Below, in pieces: positions 34,615 through 43,789 of a stretch of 64,000 bases of DNA. Positions within the stretch are counted from its first letter, which is position 1. Each line of letters starts with the position of its first letter. A program made the translations under genes and the position numbers. This DNA comes from DAOUJI01 sp965224415 (GTDB lineage: Bacteria > Chloroflexota > Dehalococcoidia > Lucifugimonadales > JAGWBF01): positions 372,001-436,000 of the forward strand of contig CBDCZB010000005.1 in assembly GCA_965224415.1 (NCBI GenBank), in the 5' to 3' direction. The notes beneath the pieces were generated by a model. It had not been told where the DNA came from, did no database searches, and worked only from the letters and a program-made list of their open reading frames with translations.

Positions 34615-35421
34615 ATGGACACGCAGGAAGAACCAATCCAACAACAGGACCTCGACGCCGCCTCTCCTGACGCGGACGCCCAAGCCGCCGGCGAAGGGAT
34701 GCTGCTTGAGTTGTCGGGAATATCCGTCCACTACGGCGTCGTAACTGCCCTGGACGACGTGTCTCTGGGGGTCCGGAAGGGCGAGGTGGTGGCGGTTATG
34801 GGTCCCAACGGGGCCGGAAAGTCCACCGTCCTCAAAGCCGTCATGGGTTTGGCTCCCGTAGTCGCCGGAGAGGTCTACTGGCGCAACCGGCTATTGGCGT
34901 CGGCCACCCACGAGATCGTCAAAGAGGGCATCTCCTTCGTCCCTCAGGGCAGGCGGGTTTTCACCCACCTCACCATCCAGGAGAACCTGGAGATGGGCTG
35001 CCTGCACCTGAACGACAAGGCAGAAAAAGAGCGTCGCATGGACTCGGTCATGCAGCTGTTCCCCGTCCTGCAAGACAAGCGGCGCGACCTTGCCAGCGCC
35101 ATGTCGGGGGGACAGCAGCAGATGCTGGCCCTGGGCCGCGGGCTCATGGCCTCACCAGAAGCCCTGCTGCTGGACGAACCCACGTTGGGCCTGGCTCCCA
35201 TCATAGTCAGTGAGGTGTTCGAAAAGGTCTCCGAGATAAGCGAGCGGCTGAACACCACCATCATGGTGGTGGAGCACAACATCAAGGGCGTCCTGAACAT
35301 CGTGGACAGGGCCTACGTGCTGGACAAGGGCCGCGTGGCGTTCCACGGAGACCCCCAGTCCATCCGAGACACCGACATCCTGACCGAGGTGTTCCTGGGC
35401 AGGACCGACAGGGAAGAATGA
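34615..35421 (+). CDS. ABC transporter ATP-binding protein (LivF-like)
   Basis: This is the second ATPase, 268 residues, forming a heterodimer with the LivG-like subunit. Walker A is GPNGAGKSTVLKAVMGLAPV, then FVPQGRRVFTHLTIQENLEM (the LivF hallmark), signature AMSGGQQQMLALGRGLM and Walker B LLLDEPTLGLAP. An acidic N-terminal extension of about 28 residues (QEEPIQQQDLDAASPDADAQ) precedes the domain. Last gene of the five-gene operon. Confidence 0.95.
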   Translation: MDTQEEPIQQQDLDAASPDADAQAAGEGMLLELSGISVHYGVVTALDDVSLGVRKGEVVAVMGPNGAGKSTVLKAVMGLAPVVAGEVYWRNRLLASATHEIVKEGISFVPQGRRVFTHLTIQENLEMGCLHLNDKAEKERRMDSVMQLFPVLQDKRRDLASAMSGGQQQMLALGRGLMASPEALLLDEPTLGLAPIIVSEVFEKVSEISERLNTTIMVVEHNIKGVLNIVDRAYVLDKGRVAFHGDPQSIRDTDILTEVFLGRTDREE

Positions 35422-35449
35422 GCCGGGTGCTAGCCTGTGGCGCCTGTTA

Positions 35450-35788
35450 AATTTGGCCAGGCGATGACGATGGCCACCCTGACGCAAAGTTCGCCTCGGT
35501 CAGGGCCGGGTGGCTCCACACCTGCGGAGTGAAGAGGGACGGCTCCGTCGCCTGCTGGGGATCGAACAGCGATGGCGAGTTCATGCCGCCGAGCGGGGAG
35601 TTCGCCTCCGTCAGTGCTGGGGGGAGCGACTGGGGACGCCACACTTGCGGGGTGAAGAGGGACGGCTCCGTCGCCTGCTGGGGAGATGTGTCGACAACCA
35701 TTCCTGTGGAGTGAAGAAGGGGCGAGCTTCCCGACAAATCTGGCCTACCCGGTCCATTTTTCGCCCGGCCAAGGGGGATAATAGATGA
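35450..35788 (+). pseudogene. Remnant of an RCC1-like repeat protein
   Basis: Between the transporter operon and the next lipoprotein, one frame reads two near-identical RCC1-type blades: FASVRAGWLHTCGVKRDGSV then ACWGSN, and FASVSAGGSD...HTCGVKRDGSVACWG. A stop follows at about 35714. The next blade (NHSCGVKKGRA) continues in another frame, so a frameshift lies near 35690. There is no start codon with a ribosome site. This is debris of a secreted beta-propeller-like gene common in Chloroflexota. DNA identity between the two blades is very high, pointing to recent internal duplication. Confidence 0.65.
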
Positions 35789-36708
35789 ACATCGGAGTCA
35801 CGTTGCGGAGACGAGTGTGTGCCCGCATCACAACGGCTGGAGCATTCGTAATCGTCCTGTCATTGCTTCTTGTCACATCGGTGTCCGCTGGATGCAGCTC
35901 CTCATCGGGAGGTGCGTTGGCCCTCATTCCGGACTATGCTTTGCGGATAATTATATGGGACGTCAAAGGTATCATGACGGGTGACTTACCTCCAGCGACG
36001 GCTGGTCATATTGAACGCGAGTGGGAGGTCAACCTCGAGGACGTCGGCATCTCCCTCGACGACATCAAGACGATAATCGTCGTGCCAAGTAGAAACGGGG
36101 ACTTGCGAATCTTGGAAGGGAATTTCGACTTTGCCCAGATTAGGGACGATCTCGGCGACGAAGAAGGCTACGAGTACGAGGAGTACTTGGGGTACAAGTT
36201 GTGGACTCACACGTGGTGGGGAACAGCAGCGCTCCTAGACAAGGGAGGATACGTACTTATGGGAAGCGAGCGGGCCGTCAAGTACGTGCTCGACTCGCTG
36301 AGTCGCGGGTCGGGCTCCCTGGTGGATGAGGATGACACCGACCTCAGGCGTGCGTTAAAGAGAGTCGGCAACGGCTGGATAGTCACGGCAGCGAGAGGTT
36401 GCGGTGTGCGAAATATCCCCGGGTGCGGGTATCCGGGGATCGAGTCTGTGGGCATTGCGATATCTAGAGGTGAAAAGTCCGAGATGGTCAACTTCAAAAT
36501 GGCCTTCCTCTTCGATAGCAAACCCACAGCGAAGGCGAAATCGGAGAGGCGGGAGGTCGAGAAATTCCTCAGGGACGAGTTTTCGGACGAGATTCCCCGA
36601 GAGGTGGACATAGAGGACGTGATCGTCGACGGTGAGTTCGTGGTAGTCACCGCAACCGTCGATAGGGAGGCAATGTATTTCATGCGCGCCTACCCCAGAA
36701 GATGGTGA
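35785..36708 (+). CDS. Lipoprotein of unknown function
   Basis: This is a 307-residue protein starting at ATG 35785 after AAGGGGGATAATAG. A signal peptide with a hydrophobic core (AGAFVIVLSLLLVTSVS) ends in the lipobox VSAGC, followed by a Ser/Gly linker. The mature part has alternating strand/helix character with DVGISLDDIKTIIVVPSRNG, YLGYKLWTHTWWGTAALLDK and VDGEFVVVTATVDRE, and no family I recognise. It is an extracytoplasmic, lipid-anchored protein. It is not clearly part of the transporter operon, 363 bp upstream. Confidence 0.75.
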   Translation: MNIGVTLRRRVCARITTAGAFVIVLSLLLVTSVSAGCSSSSGGALALIPDYALRIIIWDVKGIMTGDLPPATAGHIEREWEVNLEDVGISLDDIKTIIVVPSRNGDLRILEGNFDFAQIRDDLGDEEGYEYEEYLGYKLWTHTWWGTAALLDKGGYVLMGSERAVKYVLDSLSRGSGSLVDEDDTDLRRALKRVGNGWIVTAARGCGVRNIPGCGYPGIESVGIAISRGEKSEMVNFKMAFLFDSKPTAKAKSERREVEKFLRDEFSDEIPREVDIEDVIVDGEFVVVTATVDREAMYFMRAYPRRW

Positions 36709-36905
36709 CTGGAGGTCCGATCCACAGCCGAAGATGCGATAGGGGACTCGACCTCAATGGGTAAGGCGTTGTGTGCGGGAGATGTTCTGTGAATGTTTGG
36801 CATTCCCAGCGCCACGCTTGCGTTGGCATGTAGCGACGCCTAATCGACGCCGGTTCCGTAGATTGCCCCGCTGTCCGTCCTGGACATCTGCCGCTGGTCT
36901 CGCCC

Positions 36906-37886
36906 CTAAGCCCCCACCAGGAAGCTGAGTCCAGCGGTCGCTCCTATCGCAGCGACGGCGCCCGCCCAGTGGAGTGCGTGAGGCCGCTCCCTGCTCAGCG
37001 CCACGGCCAGCGCAATAGTGGCCACGGGATGGGCGGCGGCGATGGGAGCTATGACAGCCACAGGGGCGCTGTCCACGCCCAGGTTGTATCCCACGTAGGC
37101 TCCGGCGTCGAGAAGACCCACGGCTACCAGCAACGTCCATCCGCTCCGCTCTGAGGGCAGCCGAACTCCCATACGTCGGAACCGGACGAACGCATACGTC
37201 GGGACGATGGAGACGCTCCGGACGACAAGCACGGCCAGCATGGGCCCGGCCGCTTCCGTCACCCGGTCAATCAACCCCATGGCGACACCAATGGTGAGCA
37301 TGGCTCCAAGCCCCCAGGCCAGGCCGGTTCTCACACCCATCTCAGTCACCCGGCCGGCCGAAAGCATGAGTATCCCCACGAAAATGACGGCCATTAAACC
37401 CACCTGGCCCAGCGAAAGGCTCTCTCCAAAGGCGGCCACAGCAATCACCACAGTGACCGCCAGCCAGGCCGAGGCCGCGGTGGACACCACCGTCACGGAG
37501 CCGCGCTGCAGGCCGGTGTAGTAGACCAGATAGGCGACCCCCAGGAACGCCCCAGTCGCCAGCCCCCAGACCACCAACTCCGCCCAGTCCACGACCAGCG
37601 ACCCCTGGGAGATTTCCACCAGCACAAAGGGAAGGGGAACCGCCAGTCCAATGGTGAGCGTAAGCAGCGTGACGCTCACGCTCCCGAATCGGCCTGAGGC
37701 GGACCGCGCCAGGTAATCGGCGCAGCCCCAGCCTAGAAGAGCCAGAAAGGCCCAATAGAAACCGTCATTAGGAGCTATAGGTTGGTCCTCCAATGCTCGG
37801 CGGAGCGGTTGAGTGTAACATGGAGCAAATTTGCCTGAAGTGGCGGACCAATCCTGAGGGGCAAATTGACGAACCACATGGGGCAT
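36906..37886 (-). CDS. EamA/DMT-superfamily transporter
   Basis: This is an inner-membrane transporter with ten predicted helices in two EamA repeats. The first helix is FYWAFLALLGWGCADYLARS and the second repeat begins around VRTGLAWGLGAMLTIGVAMG. About 326 residues are open from ATG 37886, but the first 35 are not hydrophobic. A TTG at 37793 is an alternative start. Substrate (amino acids, drugs, metabolites) cannot be told. It is divergent from the monooxygenase gene. Confidence 0.82.
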   Translation of the reverse strand: MPHVVRQFAPQDWSATSGKFAPCYTQPLRRALEDQPIAPNDGFYWAFLALLGWGCADYLARSASGRFGSVSVTLLTLTIGLAVPLPFVLVEISQGSLVVDWAELVVWGLATGAFLGVAYLVYYTGLQRGSVTVVSTAASAWLAVTVVIAVAAFGESLSLGQVGLMAVIFVGILMLSAGRVTEMGVRTGLAWGLGAMLTIGVAMGLIDRVTEAAGPMLAVLVVRSVSIVPTYAFVRFRRMGVRLPSERSGWTLLVAVGLLDAGAYVGYNLGVDSAPVAVIAPIAAAHPVATIALAVALSRERPHALHWAGAVAAIGATAGLSFLVGA

Positions 37887-38025
37887 GGGCTAAAATAGGA
37901 CAGGCTCACTTGACGGTGAGGGCCCGGCCAGGCGTCCGACCACGGGCAGTGACGCCCCGTCTCCACCCAAGGCGCCCGACCCGTCGTTGCAGCGCAACAG
38001 TCCAAAGAGCCGAAGAGGGAACGTC

Positions 38026-39657
38026 ATGGTAGATTCTTTGCAGCAAAAACCCGCCTCACCTCAGTCCAACGAGGACATCAAGCAATACGACGCCATCGTC
38101 ATCGGAGCCGGAGTGACCGGACTGTACATGTTGTACCGCCTCAGGAACCTGGGACTCTCCGTGCGTGTGTTTGATGAAGCCAGCGGAGTGGGCGGCACCT
38201 GGTATTGGAACCGCTATCCCGGGGCTCGCTTCGACTCCGAGAGCTACACATACGGATACTCCTTCTCAGAGGAGCTGCTCCAGGAATGGGACTGGAAAGA
38301 GCTTTACTCCGGCCAGCCTGAGAACGAACGCTACCTGAATTACGTGGCTGACAAGTTCGACCTCAAGCGGGACATCCAATTCAACGCCCGCATCAAGTCT
38401 GCGGCCTACGACGAGGAAGCCAACCTCTGGAAGATAGAAACCGATGACGGCCTCAAGGCGAGAGGCCAGTTCCTAGTTACCGCAGTGGGCCTTCTGTCGG
38501 CGTTTTACGTCCCCGAGTTTGAAGGGCTGGACACTTTCAAGGGCGCCTGGTGCCACACCGGCAGATGGCCCAAGGAAGGCATGGACCTGGCGGGCAAGCG
38601 CGTTGGGGTCGTCGGCACCGGGGCCACCGCCGTCCAACTCATCGCGGAAATCGCCAAGGAGGTAGGCCACCTGACCATCTTCCAGCGGACAGCAAACTAC
38701 TGCGCACCGTTGAGGAACCGCCCGATAGACGATGAGATGCAGAAGGAAATAAGAGCGAACTACCCGGAGATTTTCGAGAAGTGCCTGGAAACTCCGGGCT
38801 CATTCATGCACGAATTCGACAAGCGGTCGGCCCTGGAAGTCTCAGACGAGGAACGGCAGGAGCAGTACGAAAAGCTCTGGGCAGAGCCCGGTTTCAAGAA
38901 GTGGCTGTCCAATTTCTACGACGTCATGGTGCCCGGGGAGGCCAACGAAGACTACGCCGAATTCGTCCGCCAAAAAATTCGCGAGCGCGTCCATGACCCC
39001 GTGGTGGCTGAAATGCTGGTTCCCAAGGACCACATCTTCGGCTCCAAGCGCGTCCCGTGCGAGAGCGGTTACTATGAGGTCTTCAACCAGGATAACGTGC
39101 TGCTGGTGGACGTGAAGGAAGCCCCCATCCAGCGCATCACCCCCAACGGACTCCAGACCACCGACGCCGAGTACGAGCTGGACGTGATTATCTTCGCTAC
39201 AGGCTATGATGCCGTCACCGGGGCCCTGAACAGGGTACACATCTGCGGCGAGGGCGGTCGTACTCTTCAGGACAAGTTCGCCAACGGCCCGAAGACCTTC
39301 ATGGGCATCCAGAGCGCCGGCTTCCCCAATCTCTTCACCATCAATGCGGCCTCCGTGGGCAACTTCGTCAGGGCCGCCGAGCCGTTGGTGGAGTGGGTGA
39401 GCGACTGCGTCAGCTACGTGCGGGACAACGGTTACACCCGCATTTCGGCCAGTGTGGAGGCGGAAGACGCATGGCTCGAACACGTGAACGTGGAGGGAGC
39501 CAAGCACATCCGGACCCAGGCAAACTCCTGGTTTGTGGGGGCGAACATCCCCGGCAAACCACGCGCTCTGCTCTCCTCACCCGACACCGCTCCGGTCATG
39601 CGCGCTAAGCGCAACGCAGCCGCAGCCAACGGCTACGAGGGATTCGTCCTACAGTAG
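38026..39657 (+). CDS. Baeyer-Villiger-type flavin monooxygenase
   Basis: This FAD/NADPH enzyme of 543 residues is related to cyclohexanone and phenylacetone monooxygenases; it inserts oxygen next to a carbonyl. The first Rossmann motif GAGVTGLYML is at 27-36, GGTWYWNRYPGARFDSESYT at about 57-76, and the BVMO fingerprint FKGAWCHTGRWP (FxGxxxHxxxW) at 171-182. The second dinucleotide site is VVGTGATAVQ at 196-205, with FATGYDAVTGAL near the C-terminus. ATG 38026 follows GAGGGAACGTC. Expansion of these enzymes is a known trait of SAR202-type Chloroflexota. Substrate is unknown. Confidence 0.93.
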   Translation: MVDSLQQKPASPQSNEDIKQYDAIVIGAGVTGLYMLYRLRNLGLSVRVFDEASGVGGTWYWNRYPGARFDSESYTYGYSFSEELLQEWDWKELYSGQPENERYLNYVADKFDLKRDIQFNARIKSAAYDEEANLWKIETDDGLKARGQFLVTAVGLLSAFYVPEFEGLDTFKGAWCHTGRWPKEGMDLAGKRVGVVGTGATAVQLIAEIAKEVGHLTIFQRTANYCAPLRNRPIDDEMQKEIRANYPEIFEKCLETPGSFMHEFDKRSALEVSDEERQEQYEKLWAEPGFKKWLSNFYDVMVPGEANEDYAEFVRQKIRERVHDPVVAEMLVPKDHIFGSKRVPCESGYYEVFNQDNVLLVDVKEAPIQRITPNGLQTTDAEYELDVIIFATGYDAVTGALNRVHICGEGGRTLQDKFANGPKTFMGIQSAGFPNLFTINAASVGNFVRAAEPLVEWVSDCVSYVRDNGYTRISASVEAEDAWLEHVNVEGAKHIRTQANSWFVGANIPGKPRALLSSPDTAPVMRAKRNAAAANGYEGFVLQ

Positions 39658-39759
39658 AAACAGCTCGGTTGGGGCGGGTCGGAGGGCTGAAAACCGGCTA
39701 CGGTCTATGAGTCCATCACGGGGACTCAGGGATTTCATGGCGTTCGACCAAGGATTGCG

Positions 39760-41090
39760 TCAACCAGACGACGCAAAGTACAGGGATATTACCGTAATCG
39801 CCTCATCTCTGCCGATCAGGCCTGCGAAGTAATCTGCTATAGCGGCAATGGCTTCGTTTCGATCGATCATGCCGTTGTCGTTGGCGTCATACCGGGCGAG
39901 CAGCTCGTCCTCGGTCAACACGCAAAACTGTAGACCGAGGTCGCCGAAGTCATTGACTGCGACATCTCCGAGCCCTCCAGGAATGCACCCGGTTAGCCGG
40001 TTCCCGGCAAGCTCCAGCTGAGTGAGGTTTGCGAGCTGTCCTAACTCCGCCGGCATGTCCCCTGTCAATTCGTTATGAGAGAGCTTCAGCACCTTTAGGT
40101 TGGTCAAGTTGCCCAGTTCGGTGGGTATAGCGCCCGTCAACTGGTTGTTGTTGAGCAGCAAATGTGTCAGGTTGGTGAGGCTGCCCAACCCAGTCGGTAT
40201 CGTTCCGGTCAACCGGTTCTCGGAGAGCCAGAGTTGGGTCAGGCTAGAGAGGCGACCTAGTGAGGACGGTATCAGCCCAGTAAACTGGTTGATATGAAGG
40301 GACAACCCTGTCAGGTTGGAAAGGTTGCTCAGTTCGGCCGGTATCTCTCCAGTCAACTGGTTGTCATGGAGCGCCAACTCTTCTAGGTTGGAAAGGTTAC
40401 CCAGATCAGTCGGTATAGACCCGGTCAACTGGTTGCCATAGAGATACAACACAGCCAGTCTAGAGAATCGCCCCAGCCAATCTGGTACTGGCCCTGTCAG
40501 TTGGTTTTCATGAAGCGATAAGTTCCGCAGGAAATAGAGTTCGATCAGTTCGGCAGGTATAGGGCCGGTCAACTGGTTCTGGGCAAGGTGCAATTCATTA
40601 AGGCGGGAGGCGCCGCTCAGTTCTGTTGGTATAGGGCCGGTCAACTCGTTGTTATAGAGACGCAAATACCACAGTTTAGTGAGCTTGCCCAGTTGGGCAG
40701 GTATCGGACCGGTCAACTTGTTCCCAGAGAGGTCCAATTCCTGCAGGATGGAGAGGTCACCCAGTTCGGTGGGTATTCCACCAGTGAACGCGTTGTTATT
40801 GAGACGCAGGTATTGCAGCTCGGAAAGGTCGCCCAATTCGGCAGGGATAGTGCCAGTCAGCTGGTTTTCATGAAGCGACAGGTTCCGCAGGACAGGAAGT
40901 CTGTTAAGTTCAGTGGGAATTGGGCCGGTCAACTGGTTGTTGTCGAGGGCCAACCACCGCAGTTTGTTGAACTTGGCCAGATCGGCGGGTATCGGACCGA
41001 TCAACTGGTTTTCAGAGAGGGCCAAGACTTCTAAATTGGAAAGGTTGACCAGTTCGTCAAGTATCGGTCCGGTTAACTGATTGTTGTCTA
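39760..41090 (-). pseudogene. Secreted leucine-rich repeat protein, 3' part (split by IS630)
   Basis: This is the C-terminal half of an LRR protein separated from its 5' half by the IS at 41091-42311. It has about 15 repeats of 24 residues of the plant-like LTGPIPAELGNLSNL type, then a C-terminal domain VLTEDELLARYDANDNGMID with RNEAIAAIADYFAG, an EF-hand/dockerin-like calcium loop (DANDNGMID). Removing the IS and one TA restores a single frame across the junction (LDNNQLTG), giving 887 residues in all. As it stands it lacks a signal peptide and start, so it is probably silent. Confidence 0.85.
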
Positions 41091-41184
41091 GTATTCGGCC
41101 AATCTGGCATTGTCAGTTAGTACGTGAGCCCAGACAGGATGCTACCTTGGGGATAGACGAAGGGTTGTGGGATGTGAGGTGGTC

Positions 41185-41739
41185 ATGGTGCAGGAGAAGT
41201 ACGGAGTCCGGCTGGCAACACAGGAAAAGGGACGGCTCAGGAAGATGATCAGGGCTGGGAGGAGTTCCGCACAGGCGATTACCCGGGCCCGCATCCTGAT
41301 CAAGATAGATGAGGGCTGGACCGCCCCCCAGGTGGCCACCGCACTGGACGTGTCGGAGCGGACCGTGTTCCGCACCAAGCGGCGGTATGCCGAGGAAGGA
41401 CTGGACGAGGTGCTGAGGCACCATAACCAGGTCAACCGGCCCAGAAAGGTGGATGAAAGGGTGGAGGCCCACCTGATAGCCTTGGCCTGCAGCCCGGTGC
41501 CCGACGGTCATGACCACTGGACCATGCGGGCCCTGGCGGGCAAGGTGGTGGAGTTGGGATTGGTGGAGTCTTTATCTCCCGAGACGGTCCGCCTGCGGCT
41601 AAAAAAACACGCTCAAGCCGTGGCTCAAGAAACAATGGTGCATCCCCAAGGTAGGTGGAGAGTTCGTGGCGGCCATGGAGGACGTGCTGGATCTCTACGC
41701 CGAGCCCTACGATCCGCAGAGGCCGGTGGTCTGCTTTGA
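41185..41739 (+). CDS. IS630 transposase, N-terminal frame
   Basis: The N-terminal HTH part of the transposase: VQEKYGVRLATQEKGRLRKM, then helix-turn-helix segments (GWTAPQVATALDVSERTVFR, LVESLSPETVRLRLKK). ATG 41185 follows GAGGTGGTC. An upstream in-frame ATG (41167) is possible. The frame changes at a run of seven A (41603-41609). With six A the protein would continue as LKNTLKPWLKKQWCIPK, the usual IS630 sequence. After the run this frame is nonsense until its stop at 41739. Confidence 0.85.
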   Translation: MVQEKYGVRLATQEKGRLRKMIRAGRSSAQAITRARILIKIDEGWTAPQVATALDVSERTVFRTKRRYAEEGLDEVLRHHNQVNRPRKVDERVEAHLIALACSPVPDGHDHWTMRALAGKVVELGLVESLSPETVRLRLKKHAQAVAQETMVHPQGRWRVRGGHGGRAGSLRRALRSAEAGGLL

Positions 41740-42298
41740 CGAGACCTCCACCCAGTTGCTGGCCGACGTGAGGGAACCGCTGCCGGCAAAGCCTGGGAGG
41801 CCGAGGCGTGAGGACTACGAATACCAGCGGGGAGGGACGCGCAACCTGTTCCTCACCTGTGAGCCTCGCCGGGGCTGGCGCCACGTGGCGATAACCCGGC
41901 AACGCACCATGCAGGACTTCGCTCAGCAGATGCGGTGGCTGGTGGATGAGGCCTACCCCGATGTCCCGGTGATTCGGCTGGTTCTCGACAATCTGAACAC
42001 GCATCGGATGGCCTCGCTTTACGAGACTTTCCCGGCGGCCGAGGCCCGGCGCATCGCCAAGCGGCTGGAGTTGCACCACACTCCCAAGCACGGAAGCTGG
42101 CTGAATATGGCGGAGATCGAGTTCAGCGTGCTGGCCCGGGCCTGCCTGCGCGGACGCAACGGAGATGAGGACAGCCTGGAAAGAGCCGTCAGCGCCTGCG
42201 TGTCAGAGCGGAACGCGATAGGAGCTACCATTAACTGGCGGTTCACTGCCCAAGACGCCAGACGCAAACTCCATCGCCTCTATCCCTGCCAATCCTGA
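41666..42298 (+). CDS. IS630 transposase, catalytic frame
   Basis: The catalytic DDE domain: first Asp in PVVCFDETSTQLL, second Asp in IRLVLDNLNTHRM and Glu in LNMAEIEFSVLA, followed by the C-terminal ARRKLHRLYP. It lies +1 relative to the N-terminal frame. Read from the A7 run the protein is continuous. The ATG at 41666 is an internal methionine, not a natural start. Either slippage at the A-run makes a full transposase or the copy is inactivated. Confidence 0.85.
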   Translation: MAAMEDVLDLYAEPYDPQRPVVCFDETSTQLLADVREPLPAKPGRPRREDYEYQRGGTRNLFLTCEPRRGWRHVAITRQRTMQDFAQQMRWLVDEAYPDVPVIRLVLDNLNTHRMASLYETFPAAEARRIAKRLELHHTPKHGSWLNMAEIEFSVLARACLRGRNGDEDSLERAVSACVSERNAIGATINWRFTAQDARRKLHRLYPCQS

Positions 42299-43646
42299 TT
42301 TGGTTCAGTACTAGGGCAAATACCCGCAGCTTAGTGAAATTGACCAGTTCGGCAGGTATCTGGCCAGTCAACTCATTGCTGCCGAGGAGCAGCCATTGTA
42401 GTTCGGTGAGGTTGCCCAGTCCAACAGGTATCGGGCCAGTCAACTGGTTGTTAGAGAGACGCAACGCCCCCAGTTTAGTGAGTTTGCCAAGTTGCACAGG
42501 GATCGGACCGGTCAACTGATTCTCCCCGAGGTTCAAATTCCCGAGCCTAGAGAGGTTGCCCAGTTCGGCAGGGACCGGACCGGTCAACTCGTTCTTAGAC
42601 AAGTCCAGACCGCCGAGGTTAGAGAGGTTGCCCAGTTCGGCGGGGATCGGGCCTGTTAACTGATTCTTAGAGAGGTTCAATCGGGATAGATAGGAGATGT
42701 TGCCCAATTCGGCGGGGATTGGGCCAGACAAGTTGTTCTCGTCGAGGACCAAGTCGTTCAGGTTATAGAGCCTTGACAGTTGGGCGGGAATCGGTCCAGT
42801 CAATTGGTTCCTAGAGAGATTCACGTACCTCAGGCTGGTGAGCCCGCCAAACGAAGCCGGTATAGGCCCGGTCAATTGGTTGCGCTCAAGGTTCAACCTC
42901 TGCAGATCGGGGAGGTCGCCCAGTTCGGCGGGAATCGAGCCAGTCAATTCGTTGTTCCAGAGCTCCAGGGATCTTAGGTTGATAAGTCCACCCAACTCGG
43001 CGGACATCGAGCCGGTCAACTTGTTGTTATGGAGATGGAAGTATCCCAGGTTAGGGAGGCCCCCAAGCGAAGCCGGTATGCGTCCGGTCAACTGGTTGTG
43101 ATAGAGGTCGAGGGATTTCAGGTTGGGGAGACCGCCTAGTGAGGACGGAATCAGTCCGGAAAGCACGTTCCCTGAGAGGTCCAATTCCACTAGACTAGAG
43201 ATGTTGCCCAGTTCGGCAGGAATCAGGCCAACCAATAGGTTGCTTTTAAGGTTCAGGCTCTTCAACTTGGAGAGGACGCCCAACTCGGCGGGAATCCTGC
43301 CGGAAAGCCTCTTACTTCCTTTCCTGTCGATGCTGAGCTCCGTGACCCTGGGTGGAACACCCTTAACAGTGACGCCGTCCCAGGTTCTCATGGGGATGTT
43401 CCCTGACCAATTTAGCGTCTCCTGACCCGCCAAAGCGTCCCGCGACGCCAGAAGCGTTTCGCAGTCGGACACCAACCCCGGGTTGTTGGCTGGGTCGGTC
43501 ACGGCGCTGCCGGAGGCGCAGCCATTCGATGACGTGTCGGACGCTAAGGCCTCTGGGATAGAGACAAGCCCTAACGCCACAGCAGCCCCCCATAAGGCCA
43601 TTGCAGCAATAACCATTGTAGGAATCCCAATTCTTTCGAGTTTCAT
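42243..43646 (-). CDS. Secreted leucine-rich repeat protein, 5' part (truncated by IS630)
   Basis: Starts at ATG 43646 with a signal peptide (VIAAMALWGAAVALGLVSIP, cut near ALA-SD). An N-terminal cap follows with Cys and DRKGSKRLSGRIPAELGVL, then about 13 LRRs of 24 residues (LTGPIPAELGNLSNLGGLDL type). Residue 445 (Leu at 42312-42314) is the last native one; the next 22 residues, VLNQIRIGRDRGDGVCVWRL plus two, are read from the IS end to a stop at 42243. The native gene continues in frame in 39760-41090. The truncated protein could still be secreted. LRRs usually bind proteins or glycans. Confidence 0.88.
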   Translation of the reverse strand: MKLERIGIPTMVIAAMALWGAAVALGLVSIPEALASDTSSNGCASGSAVTDPANNPGLVSDCETLLASRDALAGQETLNWSGNIPMRTWDGVTVKGVPPRVTELSIDRKGSKRLSGRIPAELGVLSKLKSLNLKSNLLVGLIPAELGNISSLVELDLSGNVLSGLIPSSLGGLPNLKSLDLYHNQLTGRIPASLGGLPNLGYFHLHNNKLTGSMSAELGGLINLRSLELWNNELTGSIPAELGDLPDLQRLNLERNQLTGPIPASFGGLTSLRYVNLSRNQLTGPIPAQLSRLYNLNDLVLDENNLSGPIPAELGNISYLSRLNLSKNQLTGPIPAELGNLSNLGGLDLSKNELTGPVPAELGNLSRLGNLNLGENQLTGPIPVQLGKLTKLGALRLSNNQLTGPIPVGLGNLTELQWLLLGSNELTGQIPAELVNFTKLRVFALVLNQIRIGRDRGDGVCVWRLGQ

Positions 43647-43789
43647 CTAAGATCCCACTTAGCTATTGCTATTTCCATCCTCCTACAATAACAGCAGATA
43701 GCAACTCGTCTCGAACAAAAAAGGTCGGAGGACGTAGAAAGAAGGCAGGTGTAGTGGGGAAGTTAAGACCGCCCCGGAGGGGACTGGCG

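Larger units (their letters stand above)
41091..42311 (+). mobile_element. IS630-family insertion sequence
   Basis: This is a 1221-bp element inserted in the LRR gene. The ends are imperfect inverted repeats: left GTATTCGGCCAATCTGGCAT, right (reversed) GTACTGAACCAAATCAGGAT. It is flanked by a TA duplication (41089-41090 and 42312-42313) within a CTAG-like site, as IS630 elements do. Excision of element plus one TA rebuilds a perfect LRR. It encodes a DDE transposase in two frames. Confidence 0.9.

Noticed and set aside
39760..43646. CRISPR array suspected from 72-bp periodicity
   Set aside because: Period is 72 bp of coding LRR repeats with in-frame leucine pattern, no spacers.
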